In this document: in pieces, positions 37,379-46,603 of the stretch | Layout of the letters: the number at the start of each line of letters is the position of its first letter | How positions within the stretch are numbered: the stretch's first letter is position 1 | Source: Microbulbifer sp. HZ11 | GTDB taxonomy: Bacteria; Pseudomonadota; Gammaproteobacteria; Pseudomonadales; Cellvibrionaceae | Length of the DNA stretch: 64,000 nucleotides | Assembly: GCF_000708675.1 (NCBI RefSeq) | Contig: NZ_JELR01000001.1 | Location: 744,001-808,000 of the forward strand | Direction of reading: 5' to 3' | Notes under the pieces: model-generated | Database searches by the model: none | What the model saw: only the letters and a program-made list of their open reading frames with translations | Told to the model about the DNA's origin: nothing | Made by a program: the position numbers and the translations under genes

Positions 37379-39722
37379 ACTGGCCATCTACAAGAGATTC
37401 AAAGTCGAGGTCGATAAACGGCAATATGGCATCAGCCACCGGCTTGAGCTGTCTGTCGATATAGTGCTGGTAATCAATCGGTGAGAGTTGGTACTCCGCC
37501 GGTTCCGGGCCATTGAGTGTGATAACGTACTGGATCCAGCCCTTGTTCTGGTATTTGGGTGACAGCCCCTGCAGGCGGCGCTGTTCATCTGCCAGCCGCG
37601 CGGCGCGAACCTGGGGAGGTATGTTTTTGACGTATTGATCCAGCCTGCGCCGGAGTCGTTTGCGATACACCAGCTGCTCGTCCATCTCCCCTGCCCGGGT
37701 CTTCTCCACCGTCTCGCAGATATAGTCGGACGGATCTTCGCCCTTGAAAACCATTGCGTAGAGCTTGGTCTGGAACTGTTTGGCGAGGGCCGTCCAGTCA
37801 CTGCGCACCGTTTCCAGACCTTTGAACACGAGCTTTTCTTCACCCTCTTTCACCACCAGGCCCGCGTAGCGTTTCTTGGAGCCGGCCTCGGACCCACGGA
37901 TAGTAGGCATCAAGAAGCGCTGGTAGTGGGTTTCAAATTCCAGCTCCAGTTCGCACGCCAGCGCCAGCTCGTCTTTGAGCTTGTTGCGCCAGCGCGTGTT
38001 TATCTCACTGGCAAGATTCTTACCGACCGCATCCGCCTGTTGCGGGCTGGGCTGGCCACTCAACCAGACAAAGGTGGAGTCGGTATCGCCGTAAATAACC
38101 TGATGGCCCAGCTCCTCAATCCAGCGGGCGGTCTGCTGCATGATCTCGTGACCCCGCAGGGTGATGGAGCTGGCCAGACGCGTATCGTAAAAACGGCAGC
38201 CTCCGCTTCCCAACACCCCGTAAAACGAATTCATGATGATCTTGATCGCCTGCGAGCGGGCGGCATCCTGCTCCTGCTTTGCGATATCACGCTGGGCCCA
38301 GAGATTGGTAATGATGTCCGGCAGGAAGTGTTTGTCGCGGGAAAAGCGCGCGCCGCGAAAACCGGGGATACTGCTCTCACCGGCGTCGTTCTCCGCCAGC
38401 CCCTCAGCTAACCCTTCAATCAGACCCATAGGGTCGATCTTGAAGGTGCGGATAATGCTGGGATACAGACTCTTGAAATCCAGTACCAGCACGTTGTCGT
38501 AAAGGCCGGGCCGGGAATCCATCACATAGCCGCCGGGGCTTGCCAGGCCACCGTCCGCCGGCAGGTTGGGGGCCACATAGCGGCTGCGATGAAGTTTGGG
38601 GAGATAAAGATTGGTAAAGGCCGCCACCGAGCCACCGCTGCGGTCGAGTTCCAGGCCCGTAAGCTGAGCCCGCAGCCGCAGGTAGTCCAACAAACGGGTG
38701 TGCTCATAGATATCCCACACCAGACGACAGTCTTCCAGGTTGTAGGCGGCGAGTTTGGGCTTGTCATGGCGAAAATCGTGTTCGATCGCCGCGAGACGAT
38801 TATCTACATCTTCGGTGTCCTTGCCCCGGCCCAGCAAAGTCTGGGCTACGAACTCCAGACTGAAACTTTCGAAGTTGTAGGTGGCATTCTTCAACCCGTC
38901 GATGCCATCGAGTACCACTCGGCCCGGCAGTGTCACGAAGCCCTGGTTGCCCTCCCGGCCATCCCGCCAGCGGGCATCAGAACCACCGCGCCCCAGTTTC
39001 AGGCGCAGCCCATAGCGCCCGGCCCGCTTCAGTAGCAGCCGAAAGTCAAAGTCCACCACCGCCCAGCCGATGATGACGTCCGGATCCAGTGACTGGATTC
39101 TTTCTTCCAGGGCTTGCAATAGCGCCCGCTCGTCGTTCACCCAGTGGATGTTGGTTTCGGCACTTTCCGGCTGCCCCACCATCAGCACCTCTTCCACTCC
39201 GTGCCCGTAAAGTCCAATGGAATACAGCACACCCTGGCCGGAACACTCCACATCCAGGGAGACCACCTTGAAGCCCGGCTGCACCTCAGCGCCCTTGAGG
39301 CGCACGTTGCGGTATTCCGTATAGCCCTCTTTGGCACGGGCCACACCTTCAAAGTAGAGCCCACCCCGTGCAAAGCGCTCCATCAGGTAGCGGTCGTGAA
39401 GCCGAAAATCTGCCTCAAACACCTCAATGCCGCGATCAGTCAACAAAGCCTGAGCCCGGCGGTGCGCATCAATGGTAGGGAAATACAGCATGGCCGCTTC
39501 TTCACGGCTGAAGGTCTGAAAGCCAAGCTGCTGCCATTCATGGGGCACCCCAGCCAGCACCTCGCTTACCTGAGTGCGGTCCGCCACCTTGACCATAAAG
39601 ACCGGGCGCTCACCTTCGATAACCAGCTTGACCGGGCCCTCAGGGGTAGCCAGCCAGTAGTGGATACAGGTGCTGTTGCGCTGATCAAAGCTGTGGCGAG
39701 TGAGGAGGAAACCTTGGGGCAA
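37353..39722 (-). CDS. polB: DNA polymerase II
   Basis: 789 residues, a family B polymerase close to the E. coli PolB length (783). It has the proofreading Exo I motif VVSLDVECSG, Exo II/III acidic residues, polymerase motif A DFKSLYPSII, motif B KIIMNSFYGVLG, motif C YGDTDS, and the KKRYAGL palm segment. It functions in replication restart and translesion synthesis in the SOS response. A LexA-like sequence lies about 50 bases upstream. The start ATG at 39722 gives MPQGFLLTRHSFDQRN, typical for PolB. Confidence 0.95.
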   Translation of the reverse strand: MPQGFLLTRHSFDQRNSTCIHYWLATPEGPVKLVIEGERPVFMVKVADRTQVSEVLAGVPHEWQQLGFQTFSREEAAMLYFPTIDAHRRAQALLTDRGIEVFEADFRLHDRYLMERFARGGLYFEGVARAKEGYTEYRNVRLKGAEVQPGFKVVSLDVECSGQGVLYSIGLYGHGVEEVLMVGQPESAETNIHWVNDERALLQALEERIQSLDPDVIIGWAVVDFDFRLLLKRAGRYGLRLKLGRGGSDARWRDGREGNQGFVTLPGRVVLDGIDGLKNATYNFESFSLEFVAQTLLGRGKDTEDVDNRLAAIEHDFRHDKPKLAAYNLEDCRLVWDIYEHTRLLDYLRLRAQLTGLELDRSGGSVAAFTNLYLPKLHRSRYVAPNLPADGGLASPGGYVMDSRPGLYDNVLVLDFKSLYPSIIRTFKIDPMGLIEGLAEGLAENDAGESSIPGFRGARFSRDKHFLPDIITNLWAQRDIAKQEQDAARSQAIKIIMNSFYGVLGSGGCRFYDTRLASSITLRGHEIMQQTARWIEELGHQVIYGDTDSTFVWLSGQPSPQQADAVGKNLASEINTRWRNKLKDELALACELELEFETHYQRFLMPTIRGSEAGSKKRYAGLVVKEGEEKLVFKGLETVRSDWTALAKQFQTKLYAMVFKGEDPSDYICETVEKTRAGEMDEQLVYRKRLRRRLDQYVKNIPPQVRAARLADEQRRLQGLSPKYQNKGWIQYVITLNGPEPAEYQLSPIDYQHYIDRQLKPVADAILPFIDLDFESLVDGQLGLFGPAD

Positions 39723-39769
39723 GAGGCTGTACTGGGTTGAGGCTTGATTTAGAGACTAGCCCTATTGTA

Positions 39770-39785
39770 CTGGACGAATAAACAG
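39770..39785 (-). promoter_or_regulatory. Candidate LexA (SOS) box upstream of polB
   Basis: The 16-mer CTGG-ACGAATAA-ACAG, flanked by TA on the left, matches CTGT-N8-ACAG with one mismatch. It lies 48-63 bases before the polB start. E. coli polB (dinA) is LexA-controlled. Confidence 0.5.
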
Positions 39786-39811
39786 GCGTCACCCATCGCC
39801 ACATGGACCCC

Positions 39812-39833
39812 GGCCGGCGCTCGAGTGCCGGCC
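39812..39833. repeat. GC-rich hairpin in the polB-ctaG gap
   Basis: GGCCGGC (39812-39818) and GCCGGCC (39827-39833) with an 8-base loop. There is no T tract. It lies in the 303-base divergent region 39723-40025, which otherwise holds the possible LexA box and no gene. Confidence 0.4.
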
Positions 39834-40025
39834 GCCGCCCATCGGGGGGTGACGTGCTAGACTCTTCTGACTCACTAGCTAGATCAGGAAAGATCGCGAT
39901 TCGATTCAGAAAAAGTGAATCCATAAAGGGTGGACACCGGGAAACCGGGTACAGCGAACGCGCTCAACTGCAGACACAAAAGGGTAACCGAGCGTCTCGC
40001 CTAAGGACGTGGCGCCATTGACACC

Positions 40026-40811
40026 ATGCAACTATTCCTCGACACCAACTGGGCAAGTATGGCCAACGCCATGAAGAACAGCGGAATCGGTCCGGATAGT
40101 TTGTACCGCACCTATTGTGGGGACCCACCCATGCCGGAAAGCCTCTGGGTACATTGGAATTTTGATCCGTTCGTTCTGTGCTTTCTGGGCCTTCTGCTGT
40201 TTTTCTCTTACCGGTCACCTAAACGCTACATCGGGATAGCCGCCACTCTGGTACTGTTTCTAACGTTTGTCTCCCCGCTCTGCGCGCTTTCCTCAGCGCT
40301 GTTTTCCGCGCGCGTGGTTCATCACGTCCTGCTATTTACTGTCGCGGCTCCGCTACTGGCAGTTTTTGCACCAGCCAAGCGAATTGCTGCAGGCGCCGGC
40401 GCAGCGTTTACTGTCTCTTCATTAGTTCTCTGGATCTGGCACGCGCCGCCACTTTATGACCTGGCGCTGTCTCACGTCGGTGTGTACTGGTGTATGCAGG
40501 CCAGCTTACTGCTCAGCGCCGTCTGGTTCTGGCAGATTGTGCTAGATAGGCGGCGGCCTGCGATTCAATCCATCTATCTCACTGTCGCAGGGCTCACGCA
40601 GATGGGGTTACTGGGTGCTCTTTTGACATTTGCGCCGAATCCGCTCTACGCCGCGCATTCCAACGCCCCTCTGGCGTGGGGGCTGACGCCACTGGCCGAT
40701 CAGCAATTGGCAGGATTGATCATGTGGGTCCCCGCTATTTTGCCCTATATCATCGTCGGCGCATGGCGAGCCCGTATCGCTTGGTCGGAGCTTACGGACC
40801 AGGCTGCATGA
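40026..40811 (+). CDS. CtaG-type (caa3_CtaG) cytochrome oxidase assembly protein
   Basis: 261 residues with about seven membrane segments. Family marks are PESLWVHWNFDPF at the N-terminus, ARVVHHVLLFTVAAPLL, WIWHAPPLYDLAL and LADQQLAGLIMWVPA. This is the Bacillus-type CtaG (PF09678), needed for maturation of the copper centre of caa3 oxidase, and is unrelated to Cox11. It is the first gene of the oxidase group and overlaps the next gene by ATGA. Confidence 0.88.
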   Translation: MQLFLDTNWASMANAMKNSGIGPDSLYRTYCGDPPMPESLWVHWNFDPFVLCFLGLLLFFSYRSPKRYIGIAATLVLFLTFVSPLCALSSALFSARVVHHVLLFTVAAPLLAVFAPAKRIAAGAGAAFTVSSLVLWIWHAPPLYDLALSHVGVYWCMQASLLLSAVWFWQIVLDRRRPAIQSIYLTVAGLTQMGLLGALLTFAPNPLYAAHSNAPLAWGLTPLADQQLAGLIMWVPAILPYIIVGAWRARIAWSELTDQAA

Positions 40812-41320
40812 TTGAATTTTTGTTTGCGCTCATTCCACTTTTTAAAGCTGTGCACATAACGGCTCTGATCGTTTGGTGCGGGGGCCTGGTGACCTTGCCG
40901 CTGATGCTTGCGCATCATGATCCAAAGGATACCGCGGAGGAATATCGGCGCATTCGCCACGCCACTCATCAAACCTATATTTACTATGTCACTCCAGCCG
41001 CAGTAACTACCGTGGTGGTTGGCACCTGGTTGATTTTTTTACGCGGCGTATTCGAGCCCTGGTTTTACAGCAAGCTATTTTTTGTCGCACTGATGGTTTT
41101 CGCCCATGCCTGGATTGGGCACATCATCGTAGAGGTTGCGGAAACCAAAGGCCGCACACATATACCAACACCGTTTATTGCTCTACTGGTTGTTCTATTA
41201 CCGATGCTGGCAGTTTTATTTTTGGTGTTGGCAAAACCGGAATTGTCGGGTATCGAATTTCCCGAATGGCTACGTGAGGCACGCGATAATCAGCTGCCTT
41301 TCGAGACTCCTAAACGATAG
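40808..41320 (+). CDS. CopD/HemJ-like membrane protein
   Basis: 170 residues, four membrane helices. FKAVHITALIVWCGGLVTLPL (start of helix 1) has the His-Trp pattern of CopD and HemJ, and later RRIRHATHQTYIYYVTPAA and AHAWIGHIIVE supply further His residues. It may bind copper or heme, or act like HemJ in heme synthesis. In this operon, help with heme or copper delivery to the oxidase is the likely role. It is coupled to ctaG by ATGA and overlaps the 3' end of the convergent DUF2231 gene by 31 bases. Confidence 0.72.
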   Translation: MIEFLFALIPLFKAVHITALIVWCGGLVTLPLMLAHHDPKDTAEEYRRIRHATHQTYIYYVTPAAVTTVVVGTWLIFLRGVFEPWFYSKLFFVALMVFAHAWIGHIIVEVAETKGRTHIPTPFIALLVVLLPMLAVLFLVLAKPELSGIEFPEWLREARDNQLPFETPKR

Positions 41321-41853
41321 TCAAATACAAGCTTGCCGCCATGCCAACCTGTTACGATCACGAGCACAACGGACAGAGCCGACATCAGAATGCCATAAGG
41401 CAGAACGCCCGCTTCGTAGCCGGAGAGCCGTTGTCCCCAATTTGCACCCAACAGAGAAAGCAACATCACGGCAATAATGGAATGGGTCCAGGGAGCTGCA
41501 CGAGCCCGAATACCTCTGACGAGCAACAATTCAAACAAGCCTGTGAACCCGGCCATCATGCCGAAGAAAAACCCGGTTCCAGCTGCCCAGATGGCAGCCC
41601 TTGCCAAAAAAGACTCGCCGGTAAACCAATACAGACAGTCAGCCCCGAAAGTGCAAAAGGTGAGCGCCACAGGAAAAGCAACGCTCATAGCGTGAATCGG
41701 GTGCCCCAGAATGGCGACGCGGGTTTCGGTGGCGTTATACCCGGGAATTTCCTCAATAGGATCGCGAAAAGCATCGTCGGGCGATGCTTCGTCAGTGGCG
41801 TCTTCGGGTTCTTCGGGCTGGTTTACGCCTGGCGTGGGCGAATGTTTAGACAT
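41290..41853 (-). CDS. DUF2231 membrane protein
   Basis: 187 residues. A soluble acidic N-terminus (about 45 residues) is followed by four membrane helices with LGHPIHAMSVAFPVAL, the DUF2231 hallmark (HPxH), and a conserved GWHGGKLVFDYRLGV end. DUF2231 proteins are predicted membrane-bound redox or heme proteins of unknown function. It lies antisense within the oxidase group, overlapping the ends of both plus-strand neighbours, including 12 bases with the start of subunit II. Confidence 0.75.
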   Translation of the reverse strand: MSKHSPTPGVNQPEEPEDATDEASPDDAFRDPIEEIPGYNATETRVAILGHPIHAMSVAFPVALTFCTFGADCLYWFTGESFLARAAIWAAGTGFFFGMMAGFTGLFELLLVRGIRARAAPWTHSIIAVMLLSLLGANWGQRLSGYEAGVLPYGILMSALSVVLVIVTGWHGGKLVFDYRLGVSKGS

Positions 41854-42528
41854 GCTAAGCCCCTGATACTTTTTTCGCTCGTAATGTTGGCAGGCTGCGG
41901 GGGATCTTTATCGGTGCTTGATCCAATCGGCCCTGCCGCGGCTGAAATAAATACCCTCTGGTGGATCATGCTAGCGGGATCCACTTTGATTGTCATTATT
42001 GTAGCAGCGCTGATCTGGCGCAGTTTCAGCAGTACTCCCCCAACGGATAAACCTCTGGGTCGCAATATTCGCATTTGGATCTACGGATTGGGTCTGGTGT
42101 TTCCGATGAGTGTCTTGGCCGCGTTGCTTATTTACGCACTGGTCGTGGGCGAGCGCCTGCTTCCGCATCTGGATGATGAGGTTGTGAGAGTCAATGCCAT
42201 TGCCGAACAGTGGCGCTGGCAGTTTACTTACACCGACCGCCCCGAATACGTTAGCGAAGGTGTATTGCATATTCCCGCAGGGCGTCCCGTGGATGTGGCC
42301 ATTACCACACGAGATGTAATCCATAGCTTTTGGGTGCCCCGCCTCGCCGGAAAGCTCGATGCGATCCCGGGCCACGTCAATGTTCTTCGGATTGAGGCAA
42401 GCGCACCCGGGCTCTATCACGGCCAGAGCGCGGAGTTTTCGGGAAAAGGCTACACCGGCCATACGTTTATTGTGCAGGCCCACAGCGCCGCTGATTGGGC
42501 TCGCTTCCTGGCCGGAGAACCGATGTGA
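41842..42528 (+). CDS. Heme-copper oxidase subunit II lacking CuA ligands
   Basis: 228 residues from the ATG at 41842, a lipoprotein (MLAGC, Cys19) with two membrane helices and a cupredoxin domain (QWRWQFTY, VIHSFWVPRLAGKLDAIPG). The CuA loop that should read C-x3-C-x3-H is GQSAEFSGKGY: Ser196 and Ser200 replace both Cys and Tyr204 the His, while His161 and Glu198 remain. A binuclear CuA cannot form. Together with the lipobox, this matches quinol-oxidase subunit II (CyoA-like) rather than cytochrome c oxidase. There is no fused cytochrome c domain. Its stop overlaps the GTG of the next gene. Confidence 0.85.
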   Translation: MFRHAKPLILFSLVMLAGCGGSLSVLDPIGPAAAEINTLWWIMLAGSTLIVIIVAALIWRSFSSTPPTDKPLGRNIRIWIYGLGLVFPMSVLAALLIYALVVGERLLPHLDDEVVRVNAIAEQWRWQFTYTDRPEYVSEGVLHIPAGRPVDVAITTRDVIHSFWVPRLAGKLDAIPGHVNVLRIEASAPGLYHGQSAEFSGKGYTGHTFIVQAHSAADWARFLAGEPM

Positions 42529-45026
42529 ATGCACTTAAACGCCATCGCCTACTGACCAGAATCTGGGCATCGGATTCCGGCTGGAAGCGCTGCTTTACCA
42601 CCGTCAGCCACACAGATCTTGGGCGCATGTTTCTGGGTATGGCGTTTTTCTACTTCGCTGTCGGCGGTGTACTCGCAATGCTCATTCGGGCTCAACTGGC
42701 CAGTCCTGACGCCGCATTTATGGGGCCTGATATTTACAATCAGGTTTTCACCATGCACGGCACAATGATGATGTTCCTGTTCGCAATTCCCGCGTTTGAG
42801 GGACTCGCGGTCTACCTGTTGCCCAAAATGCTCGGCGCGCGCGATCTTGCTTTTCCCAGGCTCACTGCATACGGTTTCTGGTGCTACACCTTTGGCGGGT
42901 TCATGATGCTGACCTCAATGCTGGTTGGCCTTGCACCTGACGGTGGCTGGTTTATGTATCCCCCCTTGACCGGCCCGGCGGCGTCACCAGGGGTCAACAC
43001 GGATGTCTGGCTGCTCGGCGTGACCTTTGTGGAAATCTCGGCGATTTGTGCGGCGGTAGAGCTATGCGTTTCGATTCTAAAATTTCGCGCTCCGGGCATG
43101 TCGCTGGACAAAATGCCGATATTTGTCTGGTACGCGCTAGTCACCGCCCTGATGATCCTGACCGCTTTTCCGCCACTGATCCTCGGCTCCATATTACTGG
43201 AGCTGGAGCGCGCCATCGGCCTACCTTTTTTTGATGCGGCCCTAGGGGGAGACAGTCTGCTGTGGCAACACCTGTTCTGGCTGTTCGGCCATCCCGAGGT
43301 GTACATTATCTTTCTACCTGCCGCAGGACTGATTTCAACCATCATTCCCGTCATGTCGCGCACATCACTTCTCGGCCATGGCTGGGTTGTGGCCTCGGTC
43401 GTCGCGCTGGCCTTCTTAAGCTTTGGGCTCTGGGTCCACCATATGTTTGCCACCGGTATTCCCCATATGGGGGTGGCGTTTTTCTCAGCGGCCTCGACAC
43501 TGGTCGCGGTGCCGACGGCGGTACAGGTGTTCGCCTGGATCGGCACCATGTGGCACGGGCGACCGCAGTTACAAATGCCGATGCTTTACATACTGGGCTT
43601 TTTCGCCACCTTCGTCATTGGTGGGTTGACCGGTGTCATGCTGGCGATTGTCCCCTTTGACTGGCAAGCACACGACACCGCGTTCGTCACCGCGCACCTG
43701 CACTATGTATTGTTTGGCGGTTTTGTATTTCCGGTTCTGGCGGGACTTTATTACTACGCCCCTCTGGTGACCGGCAGACGACGTTTTTTTCGCATCGGCG
43801 AATATGCATTTGGCCTCGTATTTATTGGTTTTCACGGCACTTTTTTCGCGATGCACTGGGTCGGCCTGCTGGGCCAAAGACGGCGTATCTATACCTATGA
43901 CGCGGACACGGGATGGGAACTGATCAACTTGATCTCATCCATTGGCGGATTTGTGCTCGCAATCGGTCTGGCGATGGTATTGCTTGATCTAGCGCTTAAC
44001 GCCATTGTCGCCATACGGGGCAAACGCAACCCCTGGCGATCGGGAACGCTGGAATGGTCTATGATGCTGCCACCTTCGGCCTACAACTTCGCCAGCCTGC
44101 CGAGGGTGACTAGCCGAGAGCCGCTCGCCGACATACCGGATTTACCCACTCGCCTCGCCCGCGGGGAAGGGTATCTTGCGGTGCCCCGCGACGGCCGACG
44201 GGAGATGCTTACGGTCAGTACAACCCACGCCCACCCTGAGAGTCTCGTGGTATATCCAGGTAATACAGCGCTGCCAATACTAATGGCTGCGGTGACTGGA
44301 AGCTTTTTTCTTTCGCTGCTGTTCAAGATTTACTGGTTCACACCATTCGCGGTACTGGCTGTGGCGGCCCTCGCCTGGCGGTGGGTCTGGGGGCTGGGAA
44401 GCCAAACCGATGAAGAGGACCAGGAAATAGGTTTTGGCGAGACGGTCCCGCATGCCATGCAGACCGACCGATCACAAGGATGGTGGGGTAGCGTCTTCTT
44501 GATGGTTGCCGATGCGACCCTGTTCGGCTCCTTGATCTTTGGCTATGCCTTTCTCTGGACGATCGCACCTAACTGGCCACCACCACAATGGCTGGCCTTC
44601 TCGGTCTGGGAACCACTGATTGGGGTTGCCGGGGCGGCAGTAGCGATCATTGCCGCGCGCCAGACACCCAGGCCTATGCAACGAAGAAGTGGCACTACCA
44701 CTGGCATGCCCCATTTACTGCCCACCTGGCAGTCTCTACTCGGCCTGAGCGCACTCGCGGCCGCTTTCATCGGCCTCCTATTGCGCACCCCATTACCAAC
44801 AGAACACGCTTATGGCGCGGTCCTCTGCGTTATCAGCGCTTTCGGGCTTTTTCATGCACTGCTGGCCATTCTGATGCTCGTTTTTCTGGTGTTCCGTATC
44901 CGTCGTGGTTTTATTTCCAGCCGACGCCGCTCCGAAGTGGAAATTGTCAAACTCTGGATCAACTACGCGGCGCTCATCGGCGTTGTCTGTCTGGTGCTTA
45001 TCCTCAGCCCGGTCTTGTTCACATGA
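42525..45026 (+). CDS. Heme-copper oxidase, fused subunits I and III
   Basis: 833 residues from a GTG (42525) overlapping the subunit II stop. Residues 1-560 are subunit I: the low-spin heme His in FTMHGTMMMFLF (His88), the CuB His and cross-linked Tyr in FGHPEVYIIFLP, WVHHMFATG for the CuB pair, and HLHYVLFGG for the heme ligands. Residues about 640-833 are a subunit III-like part (GWWGSVFLMVADATLFGSL). I-III fusions occur in A-family oxidases of many bacteria. The enzyme reduces O2 to water and pumps protons. It is coupled by ATGA to the small subunit. Confidence 0.9.
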   Translation: MNALKRHRLLTRIWASDSGWKRCFTTVSHTDLGRMFLGMAFFYFAVGGVLAMLIRAQLASPDAAFMGPDIYNQVFTMHGTMMMFLFAIPAFEGLAVYLLPKMLGARDLAFPRLTAYGFWCYTFGGFMMLTSMLVGLAPDGGWFMYPPLTGPAASPGVNTDVWLLGVTFVEISAICAAVELCVSILKFRAPGMSLDKMPIFVWYALVTALMILTAFPPLILGSILLELERAIGLPFFDAALGGDSLLWQHLFWLFGHPEVYIIFLPAAGLISTIIPVMSRTSLLGHGWVVASVVALAFLSFGLWVHHMFATGIPHMGVAFFSAASTLVAVPTAVQVFAWIGTMWHGRPQLQMPMLYILGFFATFVIGGLTGVMLAIVPFDWQAHDTAFVTAHLHYVLFGGFVFPVLAGLYYYAPLVTGRRRFFRIGEYAFGLVFIGFHGTFFAMHWVGLLGQRRRIYTYDADTGWELINLISSIGGFVLAIGLAMVLLDLALNAIVAIRGKRNPWRSGTLEWSMMLPPSAYNFASLPRVTSREPLADIPDLPTRLARGEGYLAVPRDGRREMLTVSTTHAHPESLVVYPGNTALPILMAAVTGSFFLSLLFKIYWFTPFAVLAVAALAWRWVWGLGSQTDEEDQEIGFGETVPHAMQTDRSQGWWGSVFLMVADATLFGSLIFGYAFLWTIAPNWPPPQWLAFSVWEPLIGVAGAAVAIIAARQTPRPMQRRSGTTTGMPHLLPTWQSLLGLSALAAAFIGLLLRTPLPTEHAYGAVLCVISAFGLFHALLAILMLVFLVFRIRRGFISSRRRSEVEIVKLWINYAALIGVVCLVLILSPVLFT

Positions 45027-45340
45027 GAGACCTACTGCGCATACTCATTGCACCGTTGATCTGGCTTGCTGCGTTTAGCGCTGTATACGCCCTTCAGGGG
45101 TTCGGCTGTGCAGCCGGCCTGAACGAAGCCATCTTTGTAGGCATGTCATTTCTGCGTGCAATGCTGATTCTTGCATGGGTGCTTACCATCGCTACGCTCG
45201 TAGGCATTTTCTATTGGCTCGAGCGCACCGCCCCGAGACTCCCCTGGACCTCGGCAATCAGCCGTATCACCGCCTGCGTTGCCATGGTGGCCGCAATATG
45301 GTCACTGTTCCCCGTCACATTTACAAGTATTTGCAACTGA
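45023..45340 (+). CDS. Small membrane subunit of the oxidase (putative)
   Basis: 105 residues from the ATG overlapping the I-III fusion stop (ATGA). It is almost wholly hydrophobic, with three helices (about residues 5-25, 45-66, 80-100). There is no motif beyond position: such small last genes in oxidase operons usually encode subunit IV-type proteins that stabilise CuB binding. The frame is open further upstream, but that part lies antisense-free inside the fusion gene and is not coding. Confidence 0.6.
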   Translation: MRDLLRILIAPLIWLAAFSAVYALQGFGCAAGLNEAIFVGMSFLRAMLILAWVLTIATLVGIFYWLERTAPRLPWTSAISRITACVAMVAAIWSLFPVTFTSICN

Positions 45341-45892
45341 TACGAGCAGGTGATTTAGACCTGTAAAATCTCGAGTTACATCATGGTGTTCGCCATGGAC
45401 ACAAAATGAACTGTGGCAGGTCACGCGCGAAAGCCCCTCGATAAATGTCGCAGTGGGCTGCTTGAGCTCAAGAGCGAATACTTCCCATCCCTCCCCGCAA
45501 GCTCACCTCATTAAAACCATTAACAAGCCGCAGCAACCACCGAAAAGCTACTGCCTTTTGATTAAGCCGTCGGCGAATAAGAAGAGCGCCAAATGGCGCC
45601 AATTTGTAGCATAACTTTCATCTTTCCCTTCTCTTTTATTCACGCCATCAACGGCACCAGGCAAAATGATAACCACCACGCGAATCAGATCTTTTCAGCA
45701 AGAACATCGAGACAAAATTAGTTTAGAATCCACGCTTAGCGCAAAAACAATGCCCGCGGCTACCGGGCACCTGCTTTCGGGCAATACAACCTGGTACTGA
45801 ATTCAGGTTGTCATCTGACAAACGGGCTGATGTGGCACGATTGTCCCAGGTGCAAAAAGCAAAACAGGTTTTCAAAGACGTTACGAGGATAA
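45341..45892. other. Intergenic stretch with two hairpins
   Basis: 552 bases without a gene. TGCCCG...CCGGGCA (about 45750-45768) forms a hairpin with an A-rich left flank. CAACCTG (45787-45793) and CAGGTTG (45804-45810) form a second one with a 10-base loop. No RNA gene was recognised. The right part presumably holds the promoter for the gene at 45893. Confidence 0.4.
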
Positions 45893-46495
45893 ATGGATAT
45901 GTCTATTAACGAACATGCAACCAAGGAACAGGTAAAGCGACTGGTGGCCTCCGCACTGGCAGCGATAAAGAGCAAGGATAAAGATCCCGGCTGGAATCGC
46001 ACACTGAATCACGCACTGGAACAGCTCGCTCTAATCAGCCGCAATCTGAATACCGCCAAACACAACGTACAGCACTTTGGCAAAATGAAGGCAGCCAGTG
46101 CTGGCCACAACACCTACCGAGCCAATCAGTCGGTGAACTCAAAGCTCGGGACACTCTCTTCGCTCGAAGCCTTTCTCACAGAAGAATGGAAAAAAATTGG
46201 CAAAGCGCTGAAAACGGACATTAAAAAACTGCCAACGGACGGTAAAAACGAAATGGAACTCCTGGACATGCTCGCAGGAGAAATTGAGTCGTTCGATAAA
46301 CTACTGAAACAAAATACCAGCCAGATTTCCAAGCATCAGTCCAACCCACATCAAACGATGATTATCCAAAGGGAAATCTCGCAACTGAAAACCATGCCCG
46401 ACCTTACAGCGCCGAGCATGCTCGTTCTGATTTCCATAGGCCTTCGCTTACTTGCCATGTACGTTGGGGCGAGAAAAGCGAACAGCGCTAGATAG
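45893..46495 (+). CDS. Orphan helical protein with C-terminal membrane anchor
   Basis: 200 residues, unrecognised. It is Lys-rich and helical: ATKEQVKRLVASALAAIKSK, then ELLDMLAGEIESFDKLLKQ with coiled-coil-like heptads. The last 30 residues hold one hydrophobic segment (SMLVLISIGLRLLAMYVGA), suggesting a tail anchor. The start ATG at 45893 is preceded by ACGAGG; the ATG at 45899 is an alternative. It sits alone between the oxidase group and a CGNR regulator, with lower GC than either, and may be an acquired gene. Confidence 0.5.
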   Translation: MDMSINEHATKEQVKRLVASALAAIKSKDKDPGWNRTLNHALEQLALISRNLNTAKHNVQHFGKMKAASAGHNTYRANQSVNSKLGTLSSLEAFLTEEWKKIGKALKTDIKKLPTDGKNEMELLDMLAGEIESFDKLLKQNTSQISKHQSNPHQTMIIQREISQLKTMPDLTAPSMLVLISIGLRLLAMYVGARKANSAR

Positions 46496-46603
46496 TCGAC
46501 ACAGCGATCCTAGAAGGGAGTGGACCGAAATCTGCTCCCCGAAGTGTAAGCATGATCACAGCCGCACCAGAAAACCGCTAACTGTTACAGATCACGGTAC
46601 TTC

